The notes: a model not told the origin generated them from the sequence alone. Positions 1-6,324 are shown, numbered from the stretch's first letter. The stretch is 9,584 nucleotides of DNA from an uncultured Collinsella sp. (GCA_900545505.1 UQZC01000044.1:1-9584); one strand, 5' to 3'. A program made the numbers and translations.

Positions 1-1118
1 AAGACGGCACCCATGGCACCAGCGGTGTTAAAGTCGTCGTCCATGCACTCCTTAAAGGTGGCACGAGTCTCGGCGGCCTTGGCGGCAAACGCCTCGGATG
101 CTGCCTCATCGGCATCGGTCGTCGCATGGTTCGCGGCCCAGCGCAGATTCTCGACCGTACCGGCGATACGCGTGAGCGAATTCTCGGCACCCTCCAGGCG
201 CTCCCAGGAGAAGTCGAGCGGCGAGCGATAGCTCGTCTGCAGCATCAGCAGGCGCAGGGCGGCAGCGGAGTGCTGCTCGAGGACCTCGGCCAGCGTAAAG
301 AAGTTGCCGAGAGACTTGGACATCTTCTCGCCGTCTACCAGCAGCATGCCCGTGTGCATCCAGGTGTTGGAGAAGCCCTGGTGCCAGGCGCAGGTGGCCT
401 GGGCGCACTCGTTCTCGTGATGCGGGAAGGCAAGGTCGGAGCCGCCGCCGTGGATGTCGATCGGAGTGCCCAGGTAGCGATGCACCATGGCGGCGCACTC
501 GGTGTGCCAACCGGGACGGCCCTCGCCCCAGGGACTCGGCCAGCTGGGCTCGCCGGGCTTGGCGGCCTTCCACAGGGCAAAGTCGAGCGGATCGTTCTTG
601 TCCTCGTTCTCCTCGATGCGCGCGCCAACCATAAGGTCGTCGATGTTGCGGCCCGAGACCTGACCATAGTTGGGATCGCTGCGCACGGCAAAGTACACAT
701 CGCCGTTATCGGCGGCGTAAGCGTGGCCCTGCTCGATGAGCGTCTTGATCATGGCGATCATGGGGCCGATTTCCTTGGTGGCGCGGGGGCGCACATCGGG
801 ATCGAGCACGTTGGCGGCGCGCATGACGCCGATGAACTTGTCGGAGAACTCCGTCGCGACCTCGGCGGCCGTACGGCCCTGCTCGTTGGCGCGCTTGATG
901 ATCTTGTCGTCGACATCGGTGAGGTTCTGTGCGAACGTGACCTCGTAGCCGCTCGCGATGAGCCAGCGACGAATCACGTCAAAGCTGATGAACGTGCGGG
1001 CATTGCCGATGTGGATGTTGTCGTAGACCGTGGGGCCGCACACGTACATGCGGACCTTGCCGGACTCGATGGGCTGGAACTCTTCCTTTTTATGGGTAGC
1101 GCTGTTGTAGATACGCAT
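1..1118 (-). CDS. cysS: Cysteinyl-tRNA synthetase, C-terminal part cut by window edge
   Basis: Class I aminoacyl-tRNA synthetase that charges tRNA-Cys with cysteine in the cytosol. The visible 372 residues begin MRIYNSATHKKEEF. The class I signature HIGN is at residues 36-39 and the second signature KMSKS at 265-269. The four zinc ligands known in the E. coli enzyme have matches one residue earlier here: Cys27, Cys208, His233 and Glu237, in the contexts YVCGPT, WHTECAA and FPHHENE. CysRS is usually about 460 residues, so roughly 90 C-terminal residues (end of the anticodon-binding region) lie beyond position 1. The ATG at 1118-1116 is preceded by AAGGAG, which lies inside the last codons of ispF; the ispF stop is 3 nt upstream, so this is the fourth visible gene of the disA operon and is probably translationally coupled. 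The frame is intact throughout. Confidence 0.97.
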   Translation of the reverse strand, partial: MRIYNSATHKKEEFQPIESGKVRMYVCGPTVYDNIHIGNARTFISFDVIRRWLIASGYEVTFAQNLTDVDDKIIKRANEQGRTAAEVATEFSDKFIGVMRAANVLDPDVRPRATKEIGPMIAMIKTLIEQGHAYAADNGDVYFAVRSDPNYGQVSGRNIDDLMVGARIEENEDKNDPLDFALWKAAKPGEPSWPSPWGEGRPGWHTECAAMVHRYLGTPIDIHGGGSDLAFPHHENECAQATCAWHQGFSNTWMHTGMLLVDGEKMSKSLGNFFTLAEVLEQHSAAALRLLMLQTSYRSPLDFSWERLEGAENSLTRIAGTVENLRWAANHATTDADEAASEAFAAKAAETRATFKECMDDDFNTAGAMGAV

Positions 1119-1121
1119 TCG

Positions 1122-1616
1122 TTACTCCTTAACGGTTTTCTGTAGCAGGCAGACGGCCCAGGCGCCGATTCCCTCGCCCTGGCCTTCCCAACCGAGCTTT
1201 TCGGTCGTAGTGGCGGCGACGCCCACGTTTTCGACGTCAACGCCCAGGGCATGGGCAAGGTTGGCGCGCATGGCATCGCGATGCGGGGTGATCTTAGGCT
1301 GCTGGCAGGCAATGGTGCAATCGGCATCGACAAACTCAAAGCCCAGCTCACGCGCATAGTCCATCACGCGGGCAAGCAGCACCATCGAATCAGCACCCTC
1401 ATAGGCGGGGTCGGTATCGGGGAACAGCTTGCCGATGTCTCCCCCACGGCAGGCGCCCAGAATGGCGTCGGCCAAGGCGTGCGCGAGCACATCGGCATCC
1501 GAGTGGCCCAGCAGGCCGCGCTCGTAGGGAATGTCGACACCGCCGATGATACATCGACGCCCCTCCACCAGACGGTGAACGTCGTAGCCATGGCCAATGC
1601 GCAGGTTACTGAACAT
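1122..1616 (-). CDS. ispF: 2-C-methyl-D-erythritol 2,4-cyclodiphosphate synthase
   Basis: Fifth step of the non-mevalonate (MEP) isoprenoid pathway: closes CDP-methylerythritol phosphate to the cyclodiphosphate with release of CMP; family members are soluble homotrimers. The 164-residue product is close to the usual 155-165. Near the N terminus GHGYDVHRL gives the metal ligands Asp12 and His14; GHSDADVLAHALADA (37-51) supplies His46. The nucleotide and metal region TTTEKLGWEGQGEGIGA (136-152) is intact. I chose the ATG at 1616 because it puts GHGYDVH at the expected distance from the N terminus and has AGAGGA about 8 nt upstream; an in-frame ATG 11 codons earlier (1649) would add an uncharacteristic leader. 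The start overlaps the end of ispD by 11 nt, and cysS begins 3 nt after the stop. Confidence 0.96.
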   Translation of the reverse strand: MFSNLRIGHGYDVHRLVEGRRCIIGGVDIPYERGLLGHSDADVLAHALADAILGACRGGDIGKLFPDTDPAYEGADSMVLLARVMDYARELGFEFVDADCTIACQQPKITPHRDAMRANLAHALGVDVENVGVAATTTEKLGWEGQGEGIGAWAVCLLQKTVKE

Positions 1617-2334
1617 GGGGAAGGTCCTCTCCCTCGGCCATGCGGCCAAGCAGAATCGCGGTTACGGGACGCAGGTCCTCGGGCACCGTCACCTTAAGGT
1701 TATCGCGTGGGCTCTGGACGCAGCGGACGCGCCCACCCATGCGCTCGACCAGCGACGAATCATCGGTACCGATAAAGCCCTCGGCAATGGCTGCAGCGTG
1801 GGCGCGCTTCATAGCATCGACGCTAAAGATCTGCGGCGTCTGCGCTGCCCAGTAGAGCTCACGCGGCGGCGTCTCGACGATATTATCGCCGTCAACGATC
1901 TTGAGCGTGTCGATCGCGGGCTGACCGCACACGACACCGTCGAGGGCACGGTCGCTCACGAGCACGTCGATAGCGTGGTCGATGGCCTCGGTCGTAATGA
2001 GCGGACGAGCGCCGTCGTGGATGGCGACATATTCGAAACCCGCCGGAACCGCATGCACGCCGGCACGGGTGGAATCCTGACGGGTATCGCCGGCATCGGC
2101 AAAGCTGATGGGCGTGTCATAGTCAAACGGGTCGATGGCCAGGCGGCGCATCTCGGCACGGCGCTCGGCAGGGCAAACCACGACGATATGGCCGACCTTA
2201 TCGCTACGATCGAACGCGCGGATGGACCAGCTCATGAGCGGACGGCCCGCCACATTAACGAGCTGCTTGCCGCCGGGATTTCCAAAGCGCTGGCCGCTGC
2301 CGCCGGCAACGACCACGGCGCATACGGGCGCCAT
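1606..2334 (-). CDS. ispD: 2-C-methyl-D-erythritol 4-phosphate cytidylyltransferase
   Basis: Third step of the MEP pathway: joins methylerythritol phosphate to CTP to give CDP-methylerythritol and pyrophosphate. The 242-residue protein shows the nucleotidyltransferase fold signatures in order: GGSGQRFG (11-18) with the catalytic Arg16 and the following Lys23 in GGKQL; GDTRQDS (82-88); HDGARP (106-111) for CTP and metal contacts; TPQIF (166-170); TDDSSLVE (190-197); and NLKVTVPEDL (212-221). Length is typical (about 230-240). The ATG shares its A with the last base of the disA TAA stop (TAATG), so disA and ispD are coupled. The 3' end overlaps ispF. The product of IspD is converted by IspE, whose gene is not here, before IspF acts. 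I see nothing broken. Confidence 0.96.
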   Translation of the reverse strand: MAPVCAVVVAGGSGQRFGNPGGKQLVNVAGRPLMSWSIRAFDRSDKVGHIVVVCPAERRAEMRRLAIDPFDYDTPISFADAGDTRQDSTRAGVHAVPAGFEYVAIHDGARPLITTEAIDHAIDVLVSDRALDGVVCGQPAIDTLKIVDGDNIVETPPRELYWAAQTPQIFSVDAMKRAHAAAIAEGFIGTDDSSLVERMGGRVRCVQSPRDNLKVTVPEDLRPVTAILLGRMAEGEDLPHVQ

Positions 2335-3401
2335 TATGCGTTCCCCTGTTTGGTGCCCTTCATGCGGTACAGCGAGTCCGCAAGAATGGCAGGGTTGTTG
2401 ACGCCAAAGTCGCCCAAGCGCTCCGGATCCTCGCTGATGTCGTCCATGAGCTCCTGCAGCGAGCCGTACTCGTCGACGATCTTCTCGGCCACGCCGTCGC
2501 GCACGACGGACACGCGCGAAAGCGTGCGCAGGCCCAGCGGCGTCATGACGGAGTCCTCGTCCAAGTCGTCATAGCCCAGAACTGCCGCCACGTGCTGCGG
2601 GTCGGACAGGTCCTTAGGCGTCATACGGCTCAGCTCGGCGCGAATCTTCTCGGCGTTGGCCTCAGAGGAATCGCTTGCGTAGTCGCGGATCATCAAGTCG
2701 TATTCGGTATCCATGCTGGAGCCCGCGAGCTGCTCGAGCTGCATCTGCACGAGCTTACCCTGGTTACCCAGCTTGACAATGCAATCCTTAAGCTCGGTCT
2801 TTGCCTGTTGCATGATCTCGAAACTCGAGAAGATGCCGGTGATGTCGGCGAGCGTAACGTAGTCGTCGAGCTCAAGGGCCGTCAGGCGCAGCAAGGAGCG
2901 ATCGAGCGACTGACGGGTGGTCTGAAGCGTGGCGACGAGCTGGTTGACCGAGCTCATGATGGTGGTGACGGGCTGAATCTCGTAGCTCTTGCCGTGAACG
3001 TACACGTTAACGACGGCACGGCGAGCCGAAACCGAGATCACGATGGCATCGGTGAGCACCGACATGCGAGCGGCAGTACGGTGACGCATGCCCGTCTCAC
3101 TCGTGGCGAGCGAGGGATCGGGATTGAGGTGGAAGTTGGCGCGCAGGATCTGGGTGAGATCGCCATCGATAACGATGGCGCCGTCCATCTTGGAAAGCTC
3201 GAACAGGCGGTTCGAGGTAAACGAAATGTTGAGCGGGAAGCCGTCGTTACCGGCGGCGAGCACGTTTTCGGTGTCGCCGACGCAGATAAGGGCGCCCAGG
3301 TGACCGGCAATGATCATGTCGAGGGCGGTGCGGATCGGCTGGCCAGGTGCCGTCAGGCGAATGGCCTGTTCCATACGCTTTTGCAGCTCGTTCTTATCCA
3401 A
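2334..3401 (-). CDS. disA: DNA integrity scanning diadenylate cyclase DisA
   Basis: Makes cyclic di-AMP from two ATP. In Bacillus the octameric protein scans DNA and loses activity at branched DNA. The 355-residue product matches the family length (about 350-360). The N-terminal DAC domain (about 1-145) holds LGALICVG (35-42), the catalytic DGA motif (73-75, in KMDGAIVIDGD) and the ATP-contacting RHR motif (106-108, in GMRHRTAARM). A helical linker follows, then a C-terminal helix-hairpin-helix-like region (about 287-348). In the last part the usual GIGE-type hairpin reads FGVNNPAI, so the DNA-binding turn looks diverged. The start is TTG at 3401: GGGAG lies 7 nt upstream, the nearby ATG at 3406 is out of frame, and an in-frame stop sits at 3437-3435. 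disA is first in the visible operon, overlapping ispD by 1 nt. Confidence 0.95.
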   Translation of the reverse strand: MDKNELQKRMEQAIRLTAPGQPIRTALDMIIAGHLGALICVGDTENVLAAGNDGFPLNISFTSNRLFELSKMDGAIVIDGDLTQILRANFHLNPDPSLATSETGMRHRTAARMSVLTDAIVISVSARRAVVNVYVHGKSYEIQPVTTIMSSVNQLVATLQTTRQSLDRSLLRLTALELDDYVTLADITGIFSSFEIMQQAKTELKDCIVKLGNQGKLVQMQLEQLAGSSMDTEYDLMIRDYASDSSEANAEKIRAELSRMTPKDLSDPQHVAAVLGYDDLDEDSVMTPLGLRTLSRVSVVRDGVAEKIVDEYGSLQELMDDISEDPERLGDFGVNNPAILADSLYRMKGTKQGNA

Positions 3402-3477
3402 GGCATCGCTCCCATCGTATACGCTCCATAAACGTCAATAAGTTTCTCACGGTTTGCCCCTGTGACGCCCGCAAAAT

Positions 3478-3548
3478 CCGATGCTTACAGAATGAGCGAA
3501 CACAGCTGAGAGCCCAACCCAAATCAGCTGTTCATGTGGTAGCATCGG
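3478..3548. repeat. Nested inverted repeat between disA and the mntP riboswitch
   Basis: Outer arms CCGATGCT (3478-3485) and AGCATCGG (3541-3548) and inner arms ACAGCTGA (3502-3509) and TCAGCTGT (3524-3531) are each perfect 8-bp inverted repeats. A further ATGA/TCAT pairing (3492-3495 with 3532-3535) can join them. The loop is 14 nt. The element lies in the divergent control region, upstream of the disA TTG (about 77-147 nt) and just before the riboswitch. It could be a protein-binding region or, if transcribed leftward, a structured disA leader. I recognise no named family. Confidence 0.5.
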
Positions 3549-3552
3549 GATT
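3537..3552 (+). promoter_or_regulatory. Candidate extended -10 promoter for the mntP riboswitch transcript
   Basis: TGG directly followed by TAGCAT (3540-3545) resembles an extended -10 element (TGn plus a hexamer matching TATAAT at four of six). Initiation would fall near 3552, about 8 nt before the first paired base of the aptamer, which is where a riboswitch transcript should begin. No convincing -35 is seen. It overlaps the right outer arm of the nested inverted repeat. An alternative, CATAAA at 3555-3560, would start inside the aptamer and is less likely. Confidence 0.35.
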
Positions 3553-3559
3553 CGCATAA

Positions 3560-3694
3560 ATGAGGGAGTAGTCGCGTGACCGGATTCGCCTCCGGTGGCG
3601 CGGTAAGTCAACACACTGGCCGATGCGGCCTGGCTTGCCTTAATGAACGAGACTCGTGGCTGTGCGCGCAACGCGTACGCCACGGGTCTTTTTT
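3560..3694 (+). promoter_or_regulatory. yybP-ykoY manganese riboswitch (aptamer plus terminator platform)
   Basis: The family's conserved loop GGGAGTAG (3564-3571) lies next to P1, followed by a P2 stem (CGCG 3573-3576 with CGCG 3599-3602) capped by a perfect ACCGGA/TCCGGT hairpin (3579-3584, 3591-3596). The conserved GTCAACA (3607-3613) and the second loop segment ACGAGAC (3647-3653) follow. P1 is ATGAG (3560-3564) with CTCGT (3653-3657, one wobble). The 3' strand of P1 is also part of the left arm of the downstream terminator, so the two folds exclude each other. In this family Mn2+ binding favours the aptamer and allows readthrough; mntP directly downstream fits that role. The platform can be read fully from the sequence; ligand preference is family knowledge. 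Confidence 0.9.
3651..3694 (+). terminator. Intrinsic terminator of the Mn2+ riboswitch
   Basis: GACTCGTGGC (3651-3660) pairs with GCCACGGGTC (3679-3688), ten pairs with one G-U. An inner stem (3662-3667 with 3673-3678) extends it, and six T follow (3689-3694). It lies 53 nt before the mntP start and shares bases 3653-3657 with aptamer helix P1, so it should form only when the aptamer is empty. Confidence 0.88.
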
Positions 3695-3747
3695 GTTACT
3701 CCCCCAAGAGGTACACGCGGGTTCGCCCGCAGAGAGGGAGCCAGACT

Positions 3748-4332
3748 ATGGGACTCGCAGAGCTCGCGTTGCTCGCCGTTGGCCTTTCGATGGACGCCTT
3801 TGCCGTTTCCATCTGCAAGGGCCTTGGCATGAAGAAGATCAACCTTAAGGTCGCCGTGGTGCTCGGCCTGTTCTTTGGCGGCTTTCAGGCCGGCATGCCC
3901 GTAATCGGATGGGCGCTCGGCAGTCAATTCATGGGCATCATCGGACCCATCGACCACTGGATCGCCTTTATCCTGCTCGCCTTCATCGGCGGCAAGATGC
4001 TGTGGGAGGCCTTTACCGAGAACGAGGACGAGGACGAAGGCGACGGCAAGGATGCCGAAAAGATTGACCTGGGCGAGTACCTGATCCTCGCCATCGCCAC
4101 CTCAATCGACGCCCTGGCCGTGGGCATCTCGTTCGCCGCGCTTTCGGTCGACATCGTTCCCGCCGTGTCGCTCATTGGCATCACGACCTTTGTCTTCTCC
4201 ATCGCTGGCGTGGCGATCGGCCACACCTTTGGCGCGCGCTACGAAAAACCCGCCACCATCGTGGGTGGCGTCGTACTCATCCTCATCGGGCTTAAGATCT
4301 TGCTTGAGCATCTGGGGATTTTGGCGCTGTAG
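3748..4332 (+). CDS. mntP: Manganese efflux pump MntP
   Basis: Integral membrane exporter that removes excess Mn2+ from the cytoplasm. The 194-residue product is close to E. coli MntP (188). Six hydrophobic segments are visible, at roughly 3-22, 34-57, 66-86, 110-131, 136-160 and 169-190. The two halves carry the repeated family signature: GLSMDAFAVSICKG (12-25, Asp16) and IATSIDALAVGIS (116-128, Asp121). An acidic loop rich in Glu and Asp (91-105) separates segments 3 and 4. I chose the ATG at 3748 because it has GAGGGAG 7 nt upstream and begins at the first membrane segment; the longer in-frame frame from 3643 would start inside the riboswitch aptamer. Expression is expected to rise with Mn2+ through the upstream riboswitch. 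No strong terminator follows before hipB. Confidence 0.95.
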   Translation: MGLAELALLAVGLSMDAFAVSICKGLGMKKINLKVAVVLGLFFGGFQAGMPVIGWALGSQFMGIIGPIDHWIAFILLAFIGGKMLWEAFTENEDEDEGDGKDAEKIDLGEYLILAIATSIDALAVGISFAALSVDIVPAVSLIGITTFVFSIAGVAIGHTFGARYEKPATIVGGVVLILIGLKILLEHLGILAL

Positions 4333-4376
4333 TGCCAAACACAATCGCTCAAAACTAAACGCCAGTACAAGGCCTC

Positions 4377-4446
4377 ATGCAGAGTTTTGCATAATGCCTA
4401 TTCATGCAGACTTTTGCATGTCATACTAATATGCAAAAGTCTGCAC
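4377..4446 (+). promoter_or_regulatory. hipBA promoter region with three 16-bp pseudo-palindromic operators
   Basis: Three copies of ATGCA-N6-TGCAT stand at 4377-4392, 4404-4419 and 4431-4446 (the last ends TGCAC). Starts are exactly 27 bp apart, with 11-bp spacers. Sites 1 and 2 run in the same direction (15 bp with one mismatch in TGCAGAcTTTTGCAT); site 3 is the exact 15-bp reverse complement of site 2. HipB-family antitoxins repress their own operon by binding such palindromes, so these are the likely HipB sites. Promoter hexamers are uncertain: CATAAT (4390-4395) overlaps site 1, and CATACT/TACTAA (4422-4429) lies in the second spacer. If transcription starts upstream, sites 2 and 3 would also fold as a 15-bp RNA hairpin ending 4 nt before the hipB ribosome binding site. 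Confidence 0.75.
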
Positions 4447-4460
4447 GTTAGGAGATCGCT

Positions 4461-4892
4461 ATGGACACCTTTCCTATCGCCACACCGCGCCAAGCTGGCA
4501 TCTATGTGCGCCAGGCACGCGAGGCTCAGGGTCTCACCCGTGCCGCCCTCGCTAAAAAAGCCGGTGTTTCGGAGCGCCTGCTCGCATCGCTCGAGCTGGG
4601 CGACGCCACCGGCATTCGACTCGACAAGTTGCTGACCGTCTTTAACGCACTCGGCATAGGTCTCTTCGCGCAAAGCGATAACGACTCCATCGCATCGCCC
4701 TCCGAGCATCCGACGACGATAGTGAACCTCCCTATCGCGAACTCGAATACCCTGCCAAAGCCAAGCGTAGGCAGACGACCCACTCGACAAGGAACGCCAT
4801 CTTCCTATGGTGCCTTGCTGGCCCAAATCGCAGCCGAGCAAGGCCTTTCCGGCACTTCAAGCCTCTCCTTTGGCTGCAAGGTTGTGAAATAA
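4461..4892 (+). CDS. hipB: HipB-like antitoxin, XRE-family helix-turn-helix regulator
   Basis: DNA-binding antitoxin expected to neutralise the HipA kinase downstream and repress the operon. Residues about 14-70 form an XRE/Cro-type helix-turn-helix, with helices around IYVRQAREAQG, RAALAKKAG (27-35), the recognition helix SERLLASLELG (37-47) and RLDKLLTVFNALGI (53-66). Beyond this is a tail of about 70 residues, low in hydrophobics and rich in Ser, Pro and Thr. It ends in a possible short helix (YGALLAQIAAEQG, 116-128) before SFGCKVVK. E. coli HipB is 88 residues, so the 143-residue length is unusual. The ATG at 4461 has AGGAG at 4450-4454. The TAA stop directly abuts the hipA ATG with no spacing. 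Function is assigned from the HTH plus linkage to hipA. Confidence 0.85.
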   Translation: MDTFPIATPRQAGIYVRQAREAQGLTRAALAKKAGVSERLLASLELGDATGIRLDKLLTVFNALGIGLFAQSDNDSIASPSEHPTTIVNLPIANSNTLPKPSVGRRPTRQGTPSSYGALLAQIAAEQGLSGTSSLSFGCKVVK

Positions 4893-6197
4893 ATGGCAGA
4901 GATGGAACTCGCGACCCTCATTTGTGGCGAAATCGCCGGCACTCTCCGGCAAGACGAGCATGGACTCTGCAGCTTTGCATACGCCCCAACCTATCGCGGA
5001 GCACCGTTATCGCTAACAATGCCGCTTTCCAATCGCACGTATGACCATAACATCGTCCGCCCGTTCCTATTTGGCCTTTTGCCCGACAGTCAAGAGCAGC
5101 GTCGCGCTATTGCCACCGAGCATGATGTTGCATCCAACAACCCCGTCGCCCTCTTGTGCCATATCGGTCTTGACTGCGCGGGGGCCGTTCAGTTTTGTCG
5201 AGCCGATCAATTAGACGCCGCCCGCGGCAGGGTCTCGTCATACCGCCCGCTTACCAATTCTCAAATCGCTCACAAGCTCAAAGCAATTCGCGATGACGAA
5301 AGAGAGACATGGATGGGCTCCAACGAAAGCTGGTCCCTGGGCGGCAATCAAGGCAAATTTGCACTAGCTTGGCATGATGGCCAATGGTGCGAATGTCTAG
5401 GGTCATCCCCCACTACCCATATCTTCAAAAATGGTGTCGTTGGGTTCAAACATCAGGCCTTAAACGAATTCGTCTGCATGAAAACGGCTCGGCGTGTTGG
5501 CATTCCAACTGCCAACGTCTCCTATTGCACATTTGAAGACGAAGCCGCGCTCGTCGTTGAACGGTACGACAGAATGGTCAATAGCAGCGGAAATATCGAA
5601 AGGCTGCATCAGGAGGACTTTTGCCAGGCGCTCGGTGTATTGCCAAGCCAGAAATACACCGCCGACGGAGGACCAACTACACGAGACATCCAAGAACGAC
5701 TGATTAACACAGTCCCCCACCACATGAATCTTGTGCTTTTTACCTATATGTTGTTCTATAACGCCATTATCGGAGCGCCTGACGCACACGCTAAAAACTA
5801 CTCGCTCATCCTTGGCAAAGGCACAAACGCGGCACTCGCACCCATGTACGATGTCGCATCGGGCTTAGCATACGAACGCATGCGGCGAAAAGCGCGCCTT
5901 GCCATGAGCGTTGGCGGCGAAAATCGTGTGGGGCGCATCGGTCCAGGCGCTATCCGCCGATACCACGGTATGGGCGACCCCGCGCTGGAGGCGGCGCTCA
6001 CCGATGCCGGGCTATCCGAGAAGTTTTGCTTTGCGACCATGATGGACCTCGCCTACGAGGTACCCATTTGCATGGAAGAGGTCATGGACGAATACGCCGA
6101 CCTGCCCGGCATGGCGGACCTGCGCGAGCATATGCTCGGCCCCGTCCGCGAAAACTGCCAGCGCACCCTCGACCTCATCAAGGCGGATATGGGCTAG
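4893..6197 (+). CDS. hipA: HipA-type serine/threonine kinase toxin
   Basis: Toxin of a HipBA toxin-antitoxin pair. E. coli HipA phosphorylates glutamyl-tRNA synthetase, halting translation and promoting persistence; the target here is unknown. The 434-residue length equals E. coli HipA (440). The N-terminal subdomain has APLSLTMPL (37-45) and FGLLPDS (60-66). The kinase part has the flexible loop SLGGNQGKFAL with Ser148 at the place of the E. coli autophosphorylated Ser150, a likely ATP-binding Lys179 (THIFK), VERYDR (222-227), RLHQEDFCQALG (237-248), the catalytic loop GAPDAHAKN (294-302; Asp297) and the metal-binding MYDVASG (318-324; Asp320). All key residues are present, so an active kinase is likely. 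The start follows the hipB stop directly with only a weak AAGG upstream, indicating coupling. The middle is distinctly AT-richer than its neighbours. Confidence 0.93.
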   Translation: MAEMELATLICGEIAGTLRQDEHGLCSFAYAPTYRGAPLSLTMPLSNRTYDHNIVRPFLFGLLPDSQEQRRAIATEHDVASNNPVALLCHIGLDCAGAVQFCRADQLDAARGRVSSYRPLTNSQIAHKLKAIRDDERETWMGSNESWSLGGNQGKFALAWHDGQWCECLGSSPTTHIFKNGVVGFKHQALNEFVCMKTARRVGIPTANVSYCTFEDEAALVVERYDRMVNSSGNIERLHQEDFCQALGVLPSQKYTADGGPTTRDIQERLINTVPHHMNLVLFTYMLFYNAIIGAPDAHAKNYSLILGKGTNAALAPMYDVASGLAYERMRRKARLAMSVGGENRVGRIGPGAIRRYHGMGDPALEAALTDAGLSEKFCFATMMDLAYEVPICMEEVMDEYADLPGMADLREHMLGPVRENCQRTLDLIKADMG

Positions 6198-6228
6198 ACG
6201 CCAATCAATTTCCCATTTCTTAAAAGAA

Positions 6229-6269
6229 GAGAGGGGGCACCCGTCGCAAAAGCTCGGGTGCCCCCTCTC
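6229..6269 (-). terminator. Strong hairpin terminator between convergent hipA and pepD
   Basis: A perfect 15-bp inverted repeat, GAGAGGGGGCACCCG (6229-6243) with its reverse complement (6255-6269), and an 11-nt loop that can close as GC-AAAA-GC. On the minus strand, downstream of pepD, it is followed by TTCTTTTAAG, a usable U-tract; this is therefore the pepD terminator. On the plus strand, 31 nt after the hipA stop, no T-run follows, so it would end hipA transcripts less efficiently or act only as a 3' stabilising hairpin. Confidence 0.85.
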
Positions 6270-6324
6270 GTAATGTCATTTGCAATCCACCAGCACGTGG
6301 CTCGGACTGCTGCTAGCGCGACCT

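Noticed and set aside
126..1145. 339-codon open frame on the plus strand over cysS
   Set aside because: It is antisense to an intact cysS carrying every catalytic motif. Long antisense frames are expected where third codon positions are mostly G or C, and the protein shows no recognisable domain.
1597..3431. Plus-strand open frames of 325 and 279 codons over ispD and disA
   Set aside because: Shadow frames opposite well-supported genes, with no motif or start-site support.
3643..3747. N-terminal extension of MntP starting at the ATG at 3643
   Set aside because: That ATG lies within the conserved riboswitch core and the extension would be translated through the terminator hairpin. The ATG at 3748 has a good ribosome site and matches the family N terminus.
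4320..4339. Hairpin TTTGGCGC/GTGCCAAA overlapping the mntP stop codon
   Set aside because: An 8-pair stem with one G-U and a TGTA loop, but no T-run follows, so I do not call it an intrinsic terminator. It may slightly reduce readthrough into hipBA.
4404..4446. Inverted repeat upstream of hipB as a transposon end or recombination site
   Set aside because: A related third copy at the same 27-bp interval, placement just before an XRE regulator gene and absence of a matching repeat after hipA fit operators better.
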